Source: Pseudoalteromonas flavipulchra NCIMB 2033 = ATCC BAA-314 (GTDB taxonomy: Bacteria; Pseudomonadota; Gammaproteobacteria; Enterobacterales; Alteromonadaceae). Taken from it: a stretch of DNA of 64,000 bases. The notes beneath the pieces were generated by a model. The model was not told the DNA's origin. It saw nothing but the letters and a program-made list of their open reading frames with translations, and did no database searches. The position numbers and the translations under genes were made by a program. The stretch's first letter is position 1. Every line of letters starts with the position of its first letter. The DNA lies in assembly GCA_000814665.1 (NCBI GenBank), contig JWIH01000021.1, forward strand, positions 186,001 to 250,000, in the 5' to 3' direction. Of this stretch, positions 8,435-16,077 are shown in pieces.

Positions 8435-11116
8435 ATGCGTTTACTACTGATCATTTTCAGCATAATTCTGTTTTCTAGTTTCGCCTATGCAGATCAGGCT
8501 GTGTTGAAATTGACGCAGCCTTGGCAATATCAAAATTTACATCATGTTGGAAAGGCTTATGAGGCAAGTTCTAGTACAAGGTTTCCTCAAAGCTGGGATG
8601 AGTTGAGTGCATGGGAATCTATTCATGAGCCACTAAAGAAGAGAGCACTGTTTTCTGGTCGTTATTTCTTGGTGACTAAAGTCAGAAATGAAACGCCATT
8701 GAATGAATTTGTGCTCTATCCATACAATACGGTATTGAGCAAAATTGAGTCGAGGATATATACACCAGAAACGGTCTTGCGAGTTTTTTCTGGGGGCAAG
8801 GTCGAAAATGAATTTGCATTTCATTATGGTAATCAAGTCACGTTAGAACCGAACCAAGATTATTATATCGTTACGCTCTTCGAGAGTGATTTCTTTTACA
8901 CTCCTGTAAAATTGACCATTGAGCCTCTGAGAGATTTTCAGCAGGAAGTGGTCTATGAAAACCTTATCATGACGCTTTGTTTTGGTGTCGGCATTGTTCT
9001 TGGGCTATATAACTTATTAATCTACATCGGCTCGAAAGATATCACTCATTTTTATTACGCATTATTCACTTGTGTGTGGGTATTTGCATGGAGCCATTTC
9101 TTTCATATTCCCGACGAGCTATTTGGATTTTACTCTGCAAACTTGCATTGGTTAGGTTTTGCGCTTGCGCCATTAACCAACGCGTTATTTTATATCCATC
9201 TTTTAAAACTCAAGGATGTTCATCCAAACTATGTGTCGATTTCTATCTGGCTTGGAGTGATAGCTGCTCTTGGACTACCGTTTTGTATTCTTTTCCCAGG
9301 TTTTGGCTTTATTTGGGCAACATTGGTAACGGGATTAGCACTCTGTTTCGGACTATTTGTCGGCATTAAGCGCTGGGTTGAGGGCTTTAAACCAGCTCGT
9401 TATTTTGTGATGGCATATATCGCAATGGCGATCCCCAATATGGTGGGCAATTTAACTAACTTAAGTTTGCTGCCTGAATCGTCGAGTAACTTATATCTTT
9501 ATGGTTTAATAGGTACTGCGCTTGATGCATTACTGTTGGCTTTTGCGGTTGCGGACAAATTTAGAATAACCAGTGAAGAAAATATAGAGCTCAATAAAAA
9601 CCTTGAAGCAAAGGTGTTAAAACGTACTTATGAGTTAGAGCAGGTGGCCTCAGAGCTTAGAGATGCTAGTGAGGCAAAAAGTCGATTTTTGGCGAACATG
9701 AGCCATGAAATAAGAACACCAATGACGTCAATTATTGGTTATGCCGATGGCATTATGCTCGGAGATATCAAGCCGCATGAGCGTAATCACGCAATCTCTG
9801 TTATTTTACAAAACTCGCGTCATGTACTTGGACTAATTAATGACATTTTGGATATGTCTAAAATTGAGGCTAATAAACTAGAAGTTGAGTTGGTGGAGTC
9901 AAACCTTTTTCAAGCAATTGCGCATGTCGATTCGTTATTGGGTAAGCAAATTAGAGATAAAGGGCTTGAGTTTGCATTGAATTATCACTTTCCACTGCCT
10001 GATTTTGTGGTTATTGATCCCACTCGATTGCGGCAGATATTACTAAATCTCACATCTAACGCAATGAAGTTTACGACGGTTGGTAAAATCTCGATTGATG
10101 TGGCGTGTCAAAACGAGCGCCTTATGATCACGGTACGAGATACCGGGATAGGAATGACAGCGGATGAACAAAAAGAATTATTTAGTGCGTTTTATCAAGC
10201 CGACTCTTCCACATCAAGGAAATATGGTGGAACAGGGCTTGGACTAAATATTTCCAAAAGCTTAGCGAGAAAGTTAGATGGTGATATTTCGGTAGAAAGT
10301 GAGGTAGGTTCAGGTACTGCCTTTACTCTTACTGTTGGCCTATATACCACCGAGAAAACAAAGTGGGTGCAAAGTCTCGCTCAAATTGGCGATGTTCGTG
10401 AACAAGGTACAATACCAGATGAAATAAATCAAGAGCTTAAAGGTGAAGTGTTATTAGCTGAAGATAACACAGACAATAGTAAGCTTATTAAGCGTATTTT
10501 AGAGCGTATGGGCTTATCTGTTACGGCGGTTGAAAATGGTCAGCTAGCGGTACAGGCGGTACTAGATGGTGATTTCGATTTGATATTAATGGATATTCAA
10601 ATGCCGGTAATGGATGGTGAGCAGGCGTTTAGCTTTATTCAGGCTACGGGGTGTAGCACGCCTGTGATTGCATTAACTGCCAATACCATGCAGCATGAAA
10701 TTGAGCGTTATTTAAAACTTGGATTTAGTGATCATCTCGCAAAACCTATCGATAGAGTCGTGTTCAGTCAAAAAATAGCCTATTATTTGGATATCCAAGT
10801 CGATGAGGAAGTTGATCTGCCCGAAGCTGAGTTTTATCAGTTAAAGCAACAGTATATTTCTGGGCTGCATGAGCAAATCATTCAGATCAAGAATCAAGCT
10901 AAGTATCAGGATTACGATGCGTTAGCAAAAACAATTCACGCGATTAAAGGCACTGCTGCGATGTTTGATTGTATTGATATTCATAAAATCGCAAACGAGT
11001 TGGATGTTAAGCTGAAGAATAAACAACTCGAGTGTGTAGAAGTACAGCTAACTGAATTACTTGGCGCAATGACAGCCGCTATTGAGTCAGAAAAGCAGCA
11101 AACCAAACAAGCTTAG
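8435..11116 (+). CDS. Hybrid sensor histidine kinase with 7TM-DISM sensor, REC and HPt domains
   Basis: The 893-residue inner-membrane protein has a signal peptide and a periplasmic 7TMR-DISMED2-type sensory domain (about 25-165). Then come seven membrane helices of the 7TM-DISM type (about 175-385) and a coiled coil (about 385-418). The kinase core shows HisKA with MSHEIRTP (His about 424), the N box LRQILLNLTSNAMKF (about 530-545), and G boxes DTGIGM and GGTGLGL. A receiver domain follows with phospho-acceptor Asp in LILMDIQMP (about 719), then a C-terminal HPt with HAIKGTAAMF (His about 835). This is a complete phosphorelay in one chain; the final response regulator is not encoded nearby. 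DISMED2 domains are often thought to sense carbohydrates, so control of the neighbouring receptor cluster is possible but unproven. Confidence 0.92.
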   Translation: MRLLLIIFSIILFSSFAYADQAVLKLTQPWQYQNLHHVGKAYEASSSTRFPQSWDELSAWESIHEPLKKRALFSGRYFLVTKVRNETPLNEFVLYPYNTVLSKIESRIYTPETVLRVFSGGKVENEFAFHYGNQVTLEPNQDYYIVTLFESDFFYTPVKLTIEPLRDFQQEVVYENLIMTLCFGVGIVLGLYNLLIYIGSKDITHFYYALFTCVWVFAWSHFFHIPDELFGFYSANLHWLGFALAPLTNALFYIHLLKLKDVHPNYVSISIWLGVIAALGLPFCILFPGFGFIWATLVTGLALCFGLFVGIKRWVEGFKPARYFVMAYIAMAIPNMVGNLTNLSLLPESSSNLYLYGLIGTALDALLLAFAVADKFRITSEENIELNKNLEAKVLKRTYELEQVASELRDASEAKSRFLANMSHEIRTPMTSIIGYADGIMLGDIKPHERNHAISVILQNSRHVLGLINDILDMSKIEANKLEVELVESNLFQAIAHVDSLLGKQIRDKGLEFALNYHFPLPDFVVIDPTRLRQILLNLTSNAMKFTTVGKISIDVACQNERLMITVRDTGIGMTADEQKELFSAFYQADSSTSRKYGGTGLGLNISKSLARKLDGDISVESEVGSGTAFTLTVGLYTTEKTKWVQSLAQIGDVREQGTIPDEINQELKGEVLLAEDNTDNSKLIKRILERMGLSVTAVENGQLAVQAVLDGDFDLILMDIQMPVMDGEQAFSFIQATGCSTPVIALTANTMQHEIERYLKLGFSDHLAKPIDRVVFSQKIAYYLDIQVDEEVDLPEAEFYQLKQQYISGLHEQIIQIKNQAKYQDYDALAKTIHAIKGTAAMFDCIDIHKIANELDVKLKNKQLECVEVQLTELLGAMTAAIESEKQQTKQA

Positions 11117-11180
11117 TTTTCTACGCCTTATAAATATTTACAGCGGATAGAGTGACCGTTCAAGGATGCCATAAAACACT

Positions 11181-12017
11181 TTATCTTAATGGCTGCAGAC
11201 TGTAGATTTGAGTTTTACTTAAGTTAGGGAAATCCTCCCGCTGCTTATAGTTAGCATATAGATTGGAAAATATGGTGGTTTTGGATAGTTTATCTAGGCT
11301 CGCAATAAATAAACGTCCACTGTTTCCATCTCCCGATATTACACTGCTTTTACAGCACTGCTGAAATGAGGAAATAAGCGTTCTGATAGTATTCTTATTG
11401 CCCATATCTTGTAGTGCAATCTCTGCTTCTATAAAGAATGCAACCCCACTCCAATAGACTCTTTGCTGCGCGTTTAATGACCACATATGTTCGCTCACTG
11501 TTTTAAGTGTCCCTTTATTCATTAGTGTATTTTTTGCGCCTCGGCTGAGCCCTGAGATTAATCTTGTATGAAACTCCCCAACATTAAAAATATCGTTCTC
11601 TAGCATAATGACATTTTGTAAATAGGTAGCAAGTCCTTCTGCAAGCCAGAAATCGGAGTGGTCAAGTAAAGGATGATAAAGGTGAGCAATTTCATGGTAC
11701 AAGGTCCAATCTTTAATCAGCACTCGGCTTGAGGTAAATCGTTTGATTTGGAGTAGAATAGTATCGGGTTTGCCACGTTGAATCGTGCCCCATGGCACTG
11801 GCTCAGATGCGAATAAGCTCGGTTCAATAATAAATGGAAGTGTTTGCTGTTGCAGTGCTCCCAAGGAATACTCTGTTGCTTCAACACCGCGTTTTAGCCA
11901 CGTTTCCACATGTTGTCTATCACTACTACTTATCCAGCCCTTATATTCGATTTCAATTTCGGTTGCCTGTGTAGCTACAATTAAATTGAACGACAGTATT
12001 AGCATTAATAATTTCAT
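11181..12017 (-). CDS. Putative exported zinc peptidase-like protein (HExxH)
   Basis: The 278-residue protein has a signal peptide (to about residue 19). In the middle it carries HEIAHLYHPLLDHSDFWLAE followed by GLATY. The HExxH motif with a second glutamate 18 residues after the last His is the gluzincin arrangement seen in M1- and M61-like metallopeptidases, so the zinc ligands appear complete. No flanking substrate-binding domain is recognised and the size is much smaller than aminopeptidase N. It is probably a periplasmic peptidase or a related hydrolase; the name is inferred from the motif alone. It is convergent with the sensor-kinase gene and divergent from the gene at 12152. Confidence 0.6.
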   Translation of the reverse strand: MKLLMLILSFNLIVATQATEIEIEYKGWISSSDRQHVETWLKRGVEATEYSLGALQQQTLPFIIEPSLFASEPVPWGTIQRGKPDTILLQIKRFTSSRVLIKDWTLYHEIAHLYHPLLDHSDFWLAEGLATYLQNVIMLENDIFNVGEFHTRLISGLSRGAKNTLMNKGTLKTVSEHMWSLNAQQRVYWSGVAFFIEAEIALQDMGNKNTIRTLISSFQQCCKSSVISGDGNSGRLFIASLDKLSKTTIFSNLYANYKQREDFPNLSKTQIYSLQPLR

Positions 12018-12078
12018 TATTTTCTCTACAAGGGTTACTTCGTAAATAGACCTGAGAACGCATCATTTCATTTTTGAT

Positions 12079-12095
12079 GTTGAGATTATCTCAAC
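12079..12095. promoter_or_regulatory. Perfect 17-bp palindrome, candidate operator
   Basis: GTTGAGATTATCTCAAC is a perfect inverted repeat around a central T. It lies between the divergent genes starting at 12017 and 12152. It sits just upstream of a candidate forward promoter (TTGGGT at 12104-12109, 17 bp, TAAAAC at 12127-12132). The position suits a dimeric repressor or activator site; the regulator is unknown. Confidence 0.45.
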
Positions 12096-12151
12096 TGACC
12101 TCGTTGGGTGATTGTGTAAAACTGAATAAAACAACGTTAAAGGGAAATAAG

Positions 12152-12541
12152 ATGAAAGTCACCGCACTTAGTTTATTGTTATTGAGTCCTGTTGCTTTGG
12201 CAAACCCACTTTTAGGTACTTGGGAGTTTGTTGAGGGAAAATATGCCACCACAGATGGCATTGTATTAGCGCAAGCGCCTAGCTTGACGTCGATAAAGTT
12301 AATTACTGAGGCTCACCACAGCTACATTACGCAAAGTGAAGGAAAGTTTAAATACGCTGGTGGAGGGAGTTACAAAATAGAGGGAGATAGATTTATCGAA
12401 ACCTATGAATATGGAAATGTTACTTCCTTACTTGGTCGAACGATGTCATTCAGTTACAAGATTGATGGTAATTTATGGCATCATGAACTGTATGAAGATG
12501 GTAAGTTCGTCGAGAAGGAAGTATGGAAAAAAGTTCAGTGA
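12152..12541 (+). CDS. Small exported protein of unknown function (lipocalin-like size)
   Basis: The best start is the ATG at 12152, which gives a signal peptide (MKVTALSLLLLSPVALA, cut before NP) and has AAAGGGAAA just upstream. The upstream in-frame extension to 12074 lacks these features. The mature protein of about 110 residues opens with LLGTWEFVEGKYAT, a GxW pattern that resembles the start of lipocalin-like or DUF-type beta-barrel proteins, and is rich in beta-prone segments. I do not recognise a specific family. The stop overlaps the GTG start of the next gene, so translational coupling with the quinone oxidoreductase is likely. Confidence 0.6.
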   Translation: MKVTALSLLLLSPVALANPLLGTWEFVEGKYATTDGIVLAQAPSLTSIKLITEAHHSYITQSEGKFKYAGGGSYKIEGDRFIETYEYGNVTSLLGRTMSFSYKIDGNLWHHELYEDGKFVEKEVWKKVQ

Positions 12542-13515
12542 TCCCAAAGAAGATGCGTTATATCAGTCACGCATCTTCTCAGCTTCAAATCCAGTACACC
12601 GAAACACCAACATTGAGTGCAAAGCAAGTGCTAATCAAAGTGCATGCATTTGGGGTTAATAGAGCAGACATTTTGCAAAAACAGGGGAAATATCCTGCGC
12701 CTGAAGGCGATAGTGGGATATTGGGTCTGGAAGTGTCTGGAACGATAGTTCAAGTGGCGTCTTCTGAGCTTGAACATTTACTTGGTGATCAAGTGTTCTG
12801 TTTAACCTCTGGCGGCGGTTATGCTGAGTACGTGGTTGCACAAAGTGAATTACTCATGCCGTTAACCGAAGGCTTGTCATTGAGCTATGCGGCAGGTTTA
12901 GCAGAAGTATATCTTACGGCCTATGATGCGATTGTGCGAACTGGGCAGCTAAATTCTAATGGGGTTTTACTATGCCATGGCGGTGCTTCAGGTGTTGGCA
13001 GCGCAGCGATAAGAATTGCAAAAAGGCTAGGTGCAACGATCATTACTACCCAAAGTAGCAAGGAAAAGGCCGAGTACGCAAAGGCTCTGGGGGCGGATCA
13101 CACTATTAATTATTTAGACTGTGATTTTGCTGAAGAAATGAAAAAACTTGGTTTGAAAGCAAATGTCATTCTTGATCCAGTCGGTGGTGAATACCTCAGA
13201 GCGAACCTAAGAGTTGCAGCAATGGATTGTCACTGTGTGATGCTCGCTATGCTAGGTGGAAGATATACAGAACTAGACTTTGCCAAGTTACTCGCGAAAA
13301 GGTTTAACTTGCACGGAAGTACGTTAAGAAATCGCTCTTTGGACTATAAAAGGGAATTAGTGAGAGGTTTTCTGAATGAGTTCGGCTCGGAACTGCCGGA
13401 TCAGACGATGAAGATACCAATATATAAGGAGTTATATTGGGATGAAATTGAGCAAGCCCACGATATTCTCGAACACAACCAGAACCTCGGGAAGGTGATA
13501 GTTAGAGTTAGTTGA
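12538..13515 (+). CDS. NAD(P)H quinone oxidoreductase, PIG3 family
   Basis: This is a zinc-independent medium-chain dehydrogenase/reductase of about 325 residues. The N-terminal GroES-like half has HAFGVNRADILQKQGKYP. The Rossmann half has GASGVGSAAIRIAKRLGA, followed by the cofactor-specificity region TTQSSKEKAEYAKALGADH. Relatives in the PIG3/TED2 group reduce quinones with NADPH. Starts at 12523 (ATG), 12538 (GTG) and 12553 (ATG) are all possible. I prefer GTG at 12538 because it overlaps the upstream stop as GTGA and has GGAAAA about eight bases before it. It forms a short operon with the small exported protein, with the GNAT gene shortly downstream. Confidence 0.85.
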   Translation: MIPKKMRYISHASSQLQIQYTETPTLSAKQVLIKVHAFGVNRADILQKQGKYPAPEGDSGILGLEVSGTIVQVASSELEHLLGDQVFCLTSGGGYAEYVVAQSELLMPLTEGLSLSYAAGLAEVYLTAYDAIVRTGQLNSNGVLLCHGGASGVGSAAIRIAKRLGATIITTQSSKEKAEYAKALGADHTINYLDCDFAEEMKKLGLKANVILDPVGGEYLRANLRVAAMDCHCVMLAMLGGRYTELDFAKLLAKRFNLHGSTLRNRSLDYKRELVRGFLNEFGSELPDQTMKIPIYKELYWDEIEQAHDILEHNQNLGKVIVRVS

Positions 13516-13572
13516 CTGTTTATTTATACAGTTGTTATTCTATCACTCTTAGTGATTAGAGGAGTGAATATT

Positions 13573-13986
13573 TTGACGTTCAAAATTGAAGAGAAAGTAC
13601 CTTGCCCTGAGGAATATTGTGATTTGCGAATAGCCTCTGGATTATCTGCAAAATCTCTAGAAGCAGCCACAAGGGGACTACCTAACTCATTATACGGGGT
13701 TGCAATTCGACATAACGAACAACTTGTGGCGATGGGCCGGGTGGTTGGAGACGGAGGTTGTAATTTTGAGGTTGTCGATGTTGCTGTCAATCCGCTTTAT
13801 CAAGGGCAGGGATTAGGGCGTACAGTAATGGAATATGTTGATGGTTACTTAGCAACAAATGTTTTGCCGGGCTCTTATGTTTCAATGATTGCGGACGAGC
13901 CTACTTTTTATAAAAAACTGGGTTACCGCCTTGTATCTCCAGCGAGTCAAGGAATGACAAAGAAGTTCACAGTGGATAAAGACTGA
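13573..13986 (+). CDS. GNAT family N-acetyltransferase
   Basis: This is a GNAT-fold enzyme of 137 residues from the preferred TTG at 13573, where AGAGGAG sits eight bases upstream; GTG codons at 13552 and 13564 are poorer fits. The acetyl-CoA binding motif A is clear: VVDVAVNPLYQGQGLGRTVM, with the Q/RxxGxG/A loop QGQGLG. The C-terminal FYKKLGYRLV is the usual beta-7 region. The compact architecture matches small acetyltransferases acting on amines or amino-acid-like substrates; the substrate is unknown. It is convergent with the broken OpgC-like gene and follows the quinone oxidoreductase by 57 bp. Confidence 0.85.
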   Translation: MTFKIEEKVPCPEEYCDLRIASGLSAKSLEAATRGLPNSLYGVAIRHNEQLVAMGRVVGDGGCNFEVVDVAVNPLYQGQGLGRTVMEYVDGYLATNVLPGSYVSMIADEPTFYKKLGYRLVSPASQGMTKKFTVDKD

Positions 13987-14007
13987 ATCTTCCCAAACAC
14001 TACGCAT

Positions 14008-15107
14008 TTACGCTGCCTTGCTCTGTACTCCAAGTTGGTTTCTTCGATTGCTGGAACGCCATATTTGGTCAAGTCTTGCAGGTATCGCAAGTAACCCAAT
14101 GAAAAATATGCAGATGAGTAAATCCCAATACCAAGTTTGCGTTGTGTAAGTCTGGCTCCAAGGCTGCAGAAAATAAATGACTACGGTATGGAAAGCAAAT
14201 ACGGGTAACGCATGTTGCCCTAAAAATACGGGATACTTCAGCGTAAAGAGCCTCGGTATACGTCGGTTTAATAACATAAACAGGTAAACGGCTAATAATA
14301 AACTCAACTGATAAACTACCGAGGCGTTACCACTTCCTAAGAGATACGGCTCCATCAGTGCTGGAAACCAATATTTAGTAATAAACAGAGCGGTGATACA
14401 TGTGAGCAAGCATATCCGTACGGCAATGGGAAAATCAAAAGAATAGCCTTTATGGTGTTTTAGGTAGCTTAGAATAAAACCCATATAAAAGTATATTTGC
14501 CACGCTAAAGGGTCAAAGTAGCTCACATTGATTGTGATATCGGAAAATATAACGTTAAATGGACCAGCTAAAGGCTGAATTGTGACGTGTTGCGATAAAA
14601 GCCATATAAGGACAGAAGATGTTGCGACTAACCAAAGTTGGCCACGATTTATAGCAAGTATTGCAAAAGGCAGAAATATCATTGGCACAAGATATAAGAT
14701 AAGTATGTCATGATAACCTGGGTGTTCAAGCAATAAAATAGCCGAAATATAACTTTGAAAGGGGTTGTTGAACCAATTTTCTGCATTAAAAAAACCTGTC
14801 CACTGTTGGATATAAAACGGAAATATCCAAACGAATATGAAACTGATGGTAATGGCTGTAATATGAAATCCATATATGGTTAAACAGCGCTGCCATACTT
14901 TGCGTTGAAGCTGTGTTTTATTACTGCTTAGCCTTCCGTAGACAAGATATGCGACAAATCCAGACAAGAATACGAAACCCTCAGCCGCTGTTACAAACCT
15001 AAGGGTGCTCTAGTGAGTTGAGGGAAGAAGTGACCATATAAATGGTTACAGGCAATAATAATTAGCAGCCAGCCACGTAGGCCATCGTATGCTAAATTCC
15101 TTTTCAC
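14008..15107 (-). pseudogene. OpgC-like membrane acyltransferase, frameshifted
   Basis: Read from a GTG at 15107 (ribosome binding site TAGGAAC) the reverse strand encodes MKRNLAYDGLRGWLLIIIAC, then NHLYGHFFPQLTRAPLGF and L, and hits TAA. One base later the frame continues as TAAEGFVFLSGFVAYLVYGR and runs open to 14008 with about nine more membrane helices. Joined, the product is about 366 residues. It matches the OpgC domain (membrane acyltransferases, named after succinylation of osmoregulated periplasmic glucans), including the R-G-W and AEGFVFLSG signatures. The break lies in CAAACC at 14994-14999 and fits loss of one A/T in a short run. The remaining open frame alone would start at an internal TTG and lack helix 1. 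It is either a real pseudogene or a sequencing error. Confidence 0.8.
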
Positions 15108-15253
15108 TGTTCCTACCCCAAAGCCTGAAAGTTAATCTACTACTCTGTACCTTTTTTACTTATCATGCTAATGAAATAATTTAATATAGACCTGATTATA
15201 GTGGAGAAAGTGCTATCTTTTTCGACTTTAGTTGAATTATAAAGATTTAAAAT

Positions 15254-15788
15254 TGGTACAACCGAGTGGATCCGAATTATCGACTCTTGGCGCGGGTTAT
15301 AGAGAGTAGGTAGTGCTTTTTCTAGATCTAAGGTTGGTACAACCGAATGGATTTAACTAGATAGTAAATATTGTAGAGTGGTACAACCGAGTGGATCCGA
15401 ATTATCGACCCTTGGTGCGGGTTATAGAGAGTAGGTAGTGCTTTTTCTTTAAGAGTGGTACAACCGAGTGGATCCGAATTACCGACCTTTGGCGTGGGTT
15501 ATAGAGAGTAGGCAATGCTTTTTCTTTTTGGATTTAACTAGATAGTAAATATTGTAGAGTGGTACAACTGAGTGGATCCGAATTATCGACTCTTGGCACG
15601 GGTTATAGAGAGTAGGTAGTGCTTTTTCTAGATCTAAGGTTGGTACAACCGAATGGATTTAACTAGATAGTAAATATTGTAGAGTGGTACAACTGAGTGG
15701 ATCCGAATTATCGACTCTTTGCGCGGGTTATAACGAGTAGGCAATGCTTTTTCTTTTTGGATTTAACTAGATAGTAAATATTGTAGAG
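15254..15788 (-). repeat. Tandem array of decayed tRNA-Val-derived units
   Basis: Five long units and two half units lie head to tail directly downstream of the tRNA-Val pair, all in the same orientation. Starts (TGGTAC, the complement of the tRNA 3' end) are at 15254, 15335 (half), 15379, 15456, 15560, 15641 (half) and 15685. Each long unit keeps the tRNA 3' CCA, the 3' acceptor strand, the T-loop region and part of the anticodon arm (AGGTAGTGCT). The T-stem and 5' half are lost. A tail, GATTTAACTAGATAGTAAAT, recurs four times. Spacings of 125, 77, 104, 125 and 104 bp show higher-order duplication: the two 125-bp blocks differ at only about two bases. The acceptor sequence matches the nearer tRNA gene (ACAACCG), its likely parent. 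Confidence 0.85.
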
Positions 15789-15865
15789 TGGTACAACCGA
15801 GTGGATTCGAACCACCGACCCCTACCATGTCAAGGTAGTGCTCTAACCAACTGAGCTACGGTTGT
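15789..15865 (-). tRNA. tRNA-Val (anticodon GAC), copy nearest the array
   Basis: A 77-nt cloverleaf on the reverse strand has acceptor stem ACAACCG/CGGTTGT, D arm GCTC/GAGC, anticodon stem CTACC/GGTAG around loop TTGACAT (anticodon GAC, valine), and T arm GGTGG-TTCGAAT-CCACT. A genomically encoded CCA lies at 15789-15791 (complement). The body closely resembles enterobacterial tRNA-Val(GAC). It is transcribed after the copy at 15877, with only 11 bases between them. Confidence 0.95.
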
Positions 15866-15876
15866 ATTATAAGATT

Positions 15877-15953
15877 TGGTACGACCGAGTGGATTCGAAC
15901 CACCGACCCCTACCATGTCAAGGTAGTGCTCTAACCAACTGAGCTACGGTCGT
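15877..15953 (-). tRNA. tRNA-Val (anticodon GAC), promoter-proximal copy
   Basis: This 77-nt copy is identical to its neighbour except for one compensated pair change in the acceptor stem (ACGACCG/CGGTCGT). The anticodon loop TTGACAT gives GAC, and CCA is encoded. It lies closest to the promoter at 15970-15999 and is probably processed from a joint transcript with the second copy and perhaps the downstream array. Confidence 0.95.
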
Positions 15954-15969
15954 ACAATAACATTTTCGT

Positions 15970-15999
15970 ATTAATTGTTTTCAGGTCTGTGCCTGTCAA
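15970..15999 (-). promoter_or_regulatory. Candidate promoter of the tRNA-Val operon
   Basis: On the reverse strand a perfect -35 TTGACA (15999-15994) is followed after 18 bp by ATTAAT (15975-15970) as -10. This puts the start about ten bases before the first tRNA-Val. No other promoter-like pair is as good in the gap to the DUF3080 gene. Confidence 0.6.
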
Positions 16000-16077
16000 C
16001 GCGTTGTAATATATAGTGACTCAGCTAACGGATCAAGCGGCTTTCAGTAATTTTTTGATTGTTTGCCTTTTTTTTGT

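Noticed and set aside
14008..14967. Intact 319-residue acyltransferase starting at 14967
   Set aside because: That start is an internal TTG inside the conserved FVFLSGFVAY segment, and the missing N-terminus is present upstream in another frame.
15254..15788. CRISPR-like array
   Set aside because: The repeats are long, variable in length and derived from the neighbouring tRNA-Val; there are no uniform spacers and no cas genes in the window.
15789..15953. tRNA-Asp reading of the tandem tRNAs
   Set aside because: The strand as printed shows GTC in the loop, but the genes are on the reverse strand, where the anticodon is GAC (valine) and the body matches tRNA-Val.
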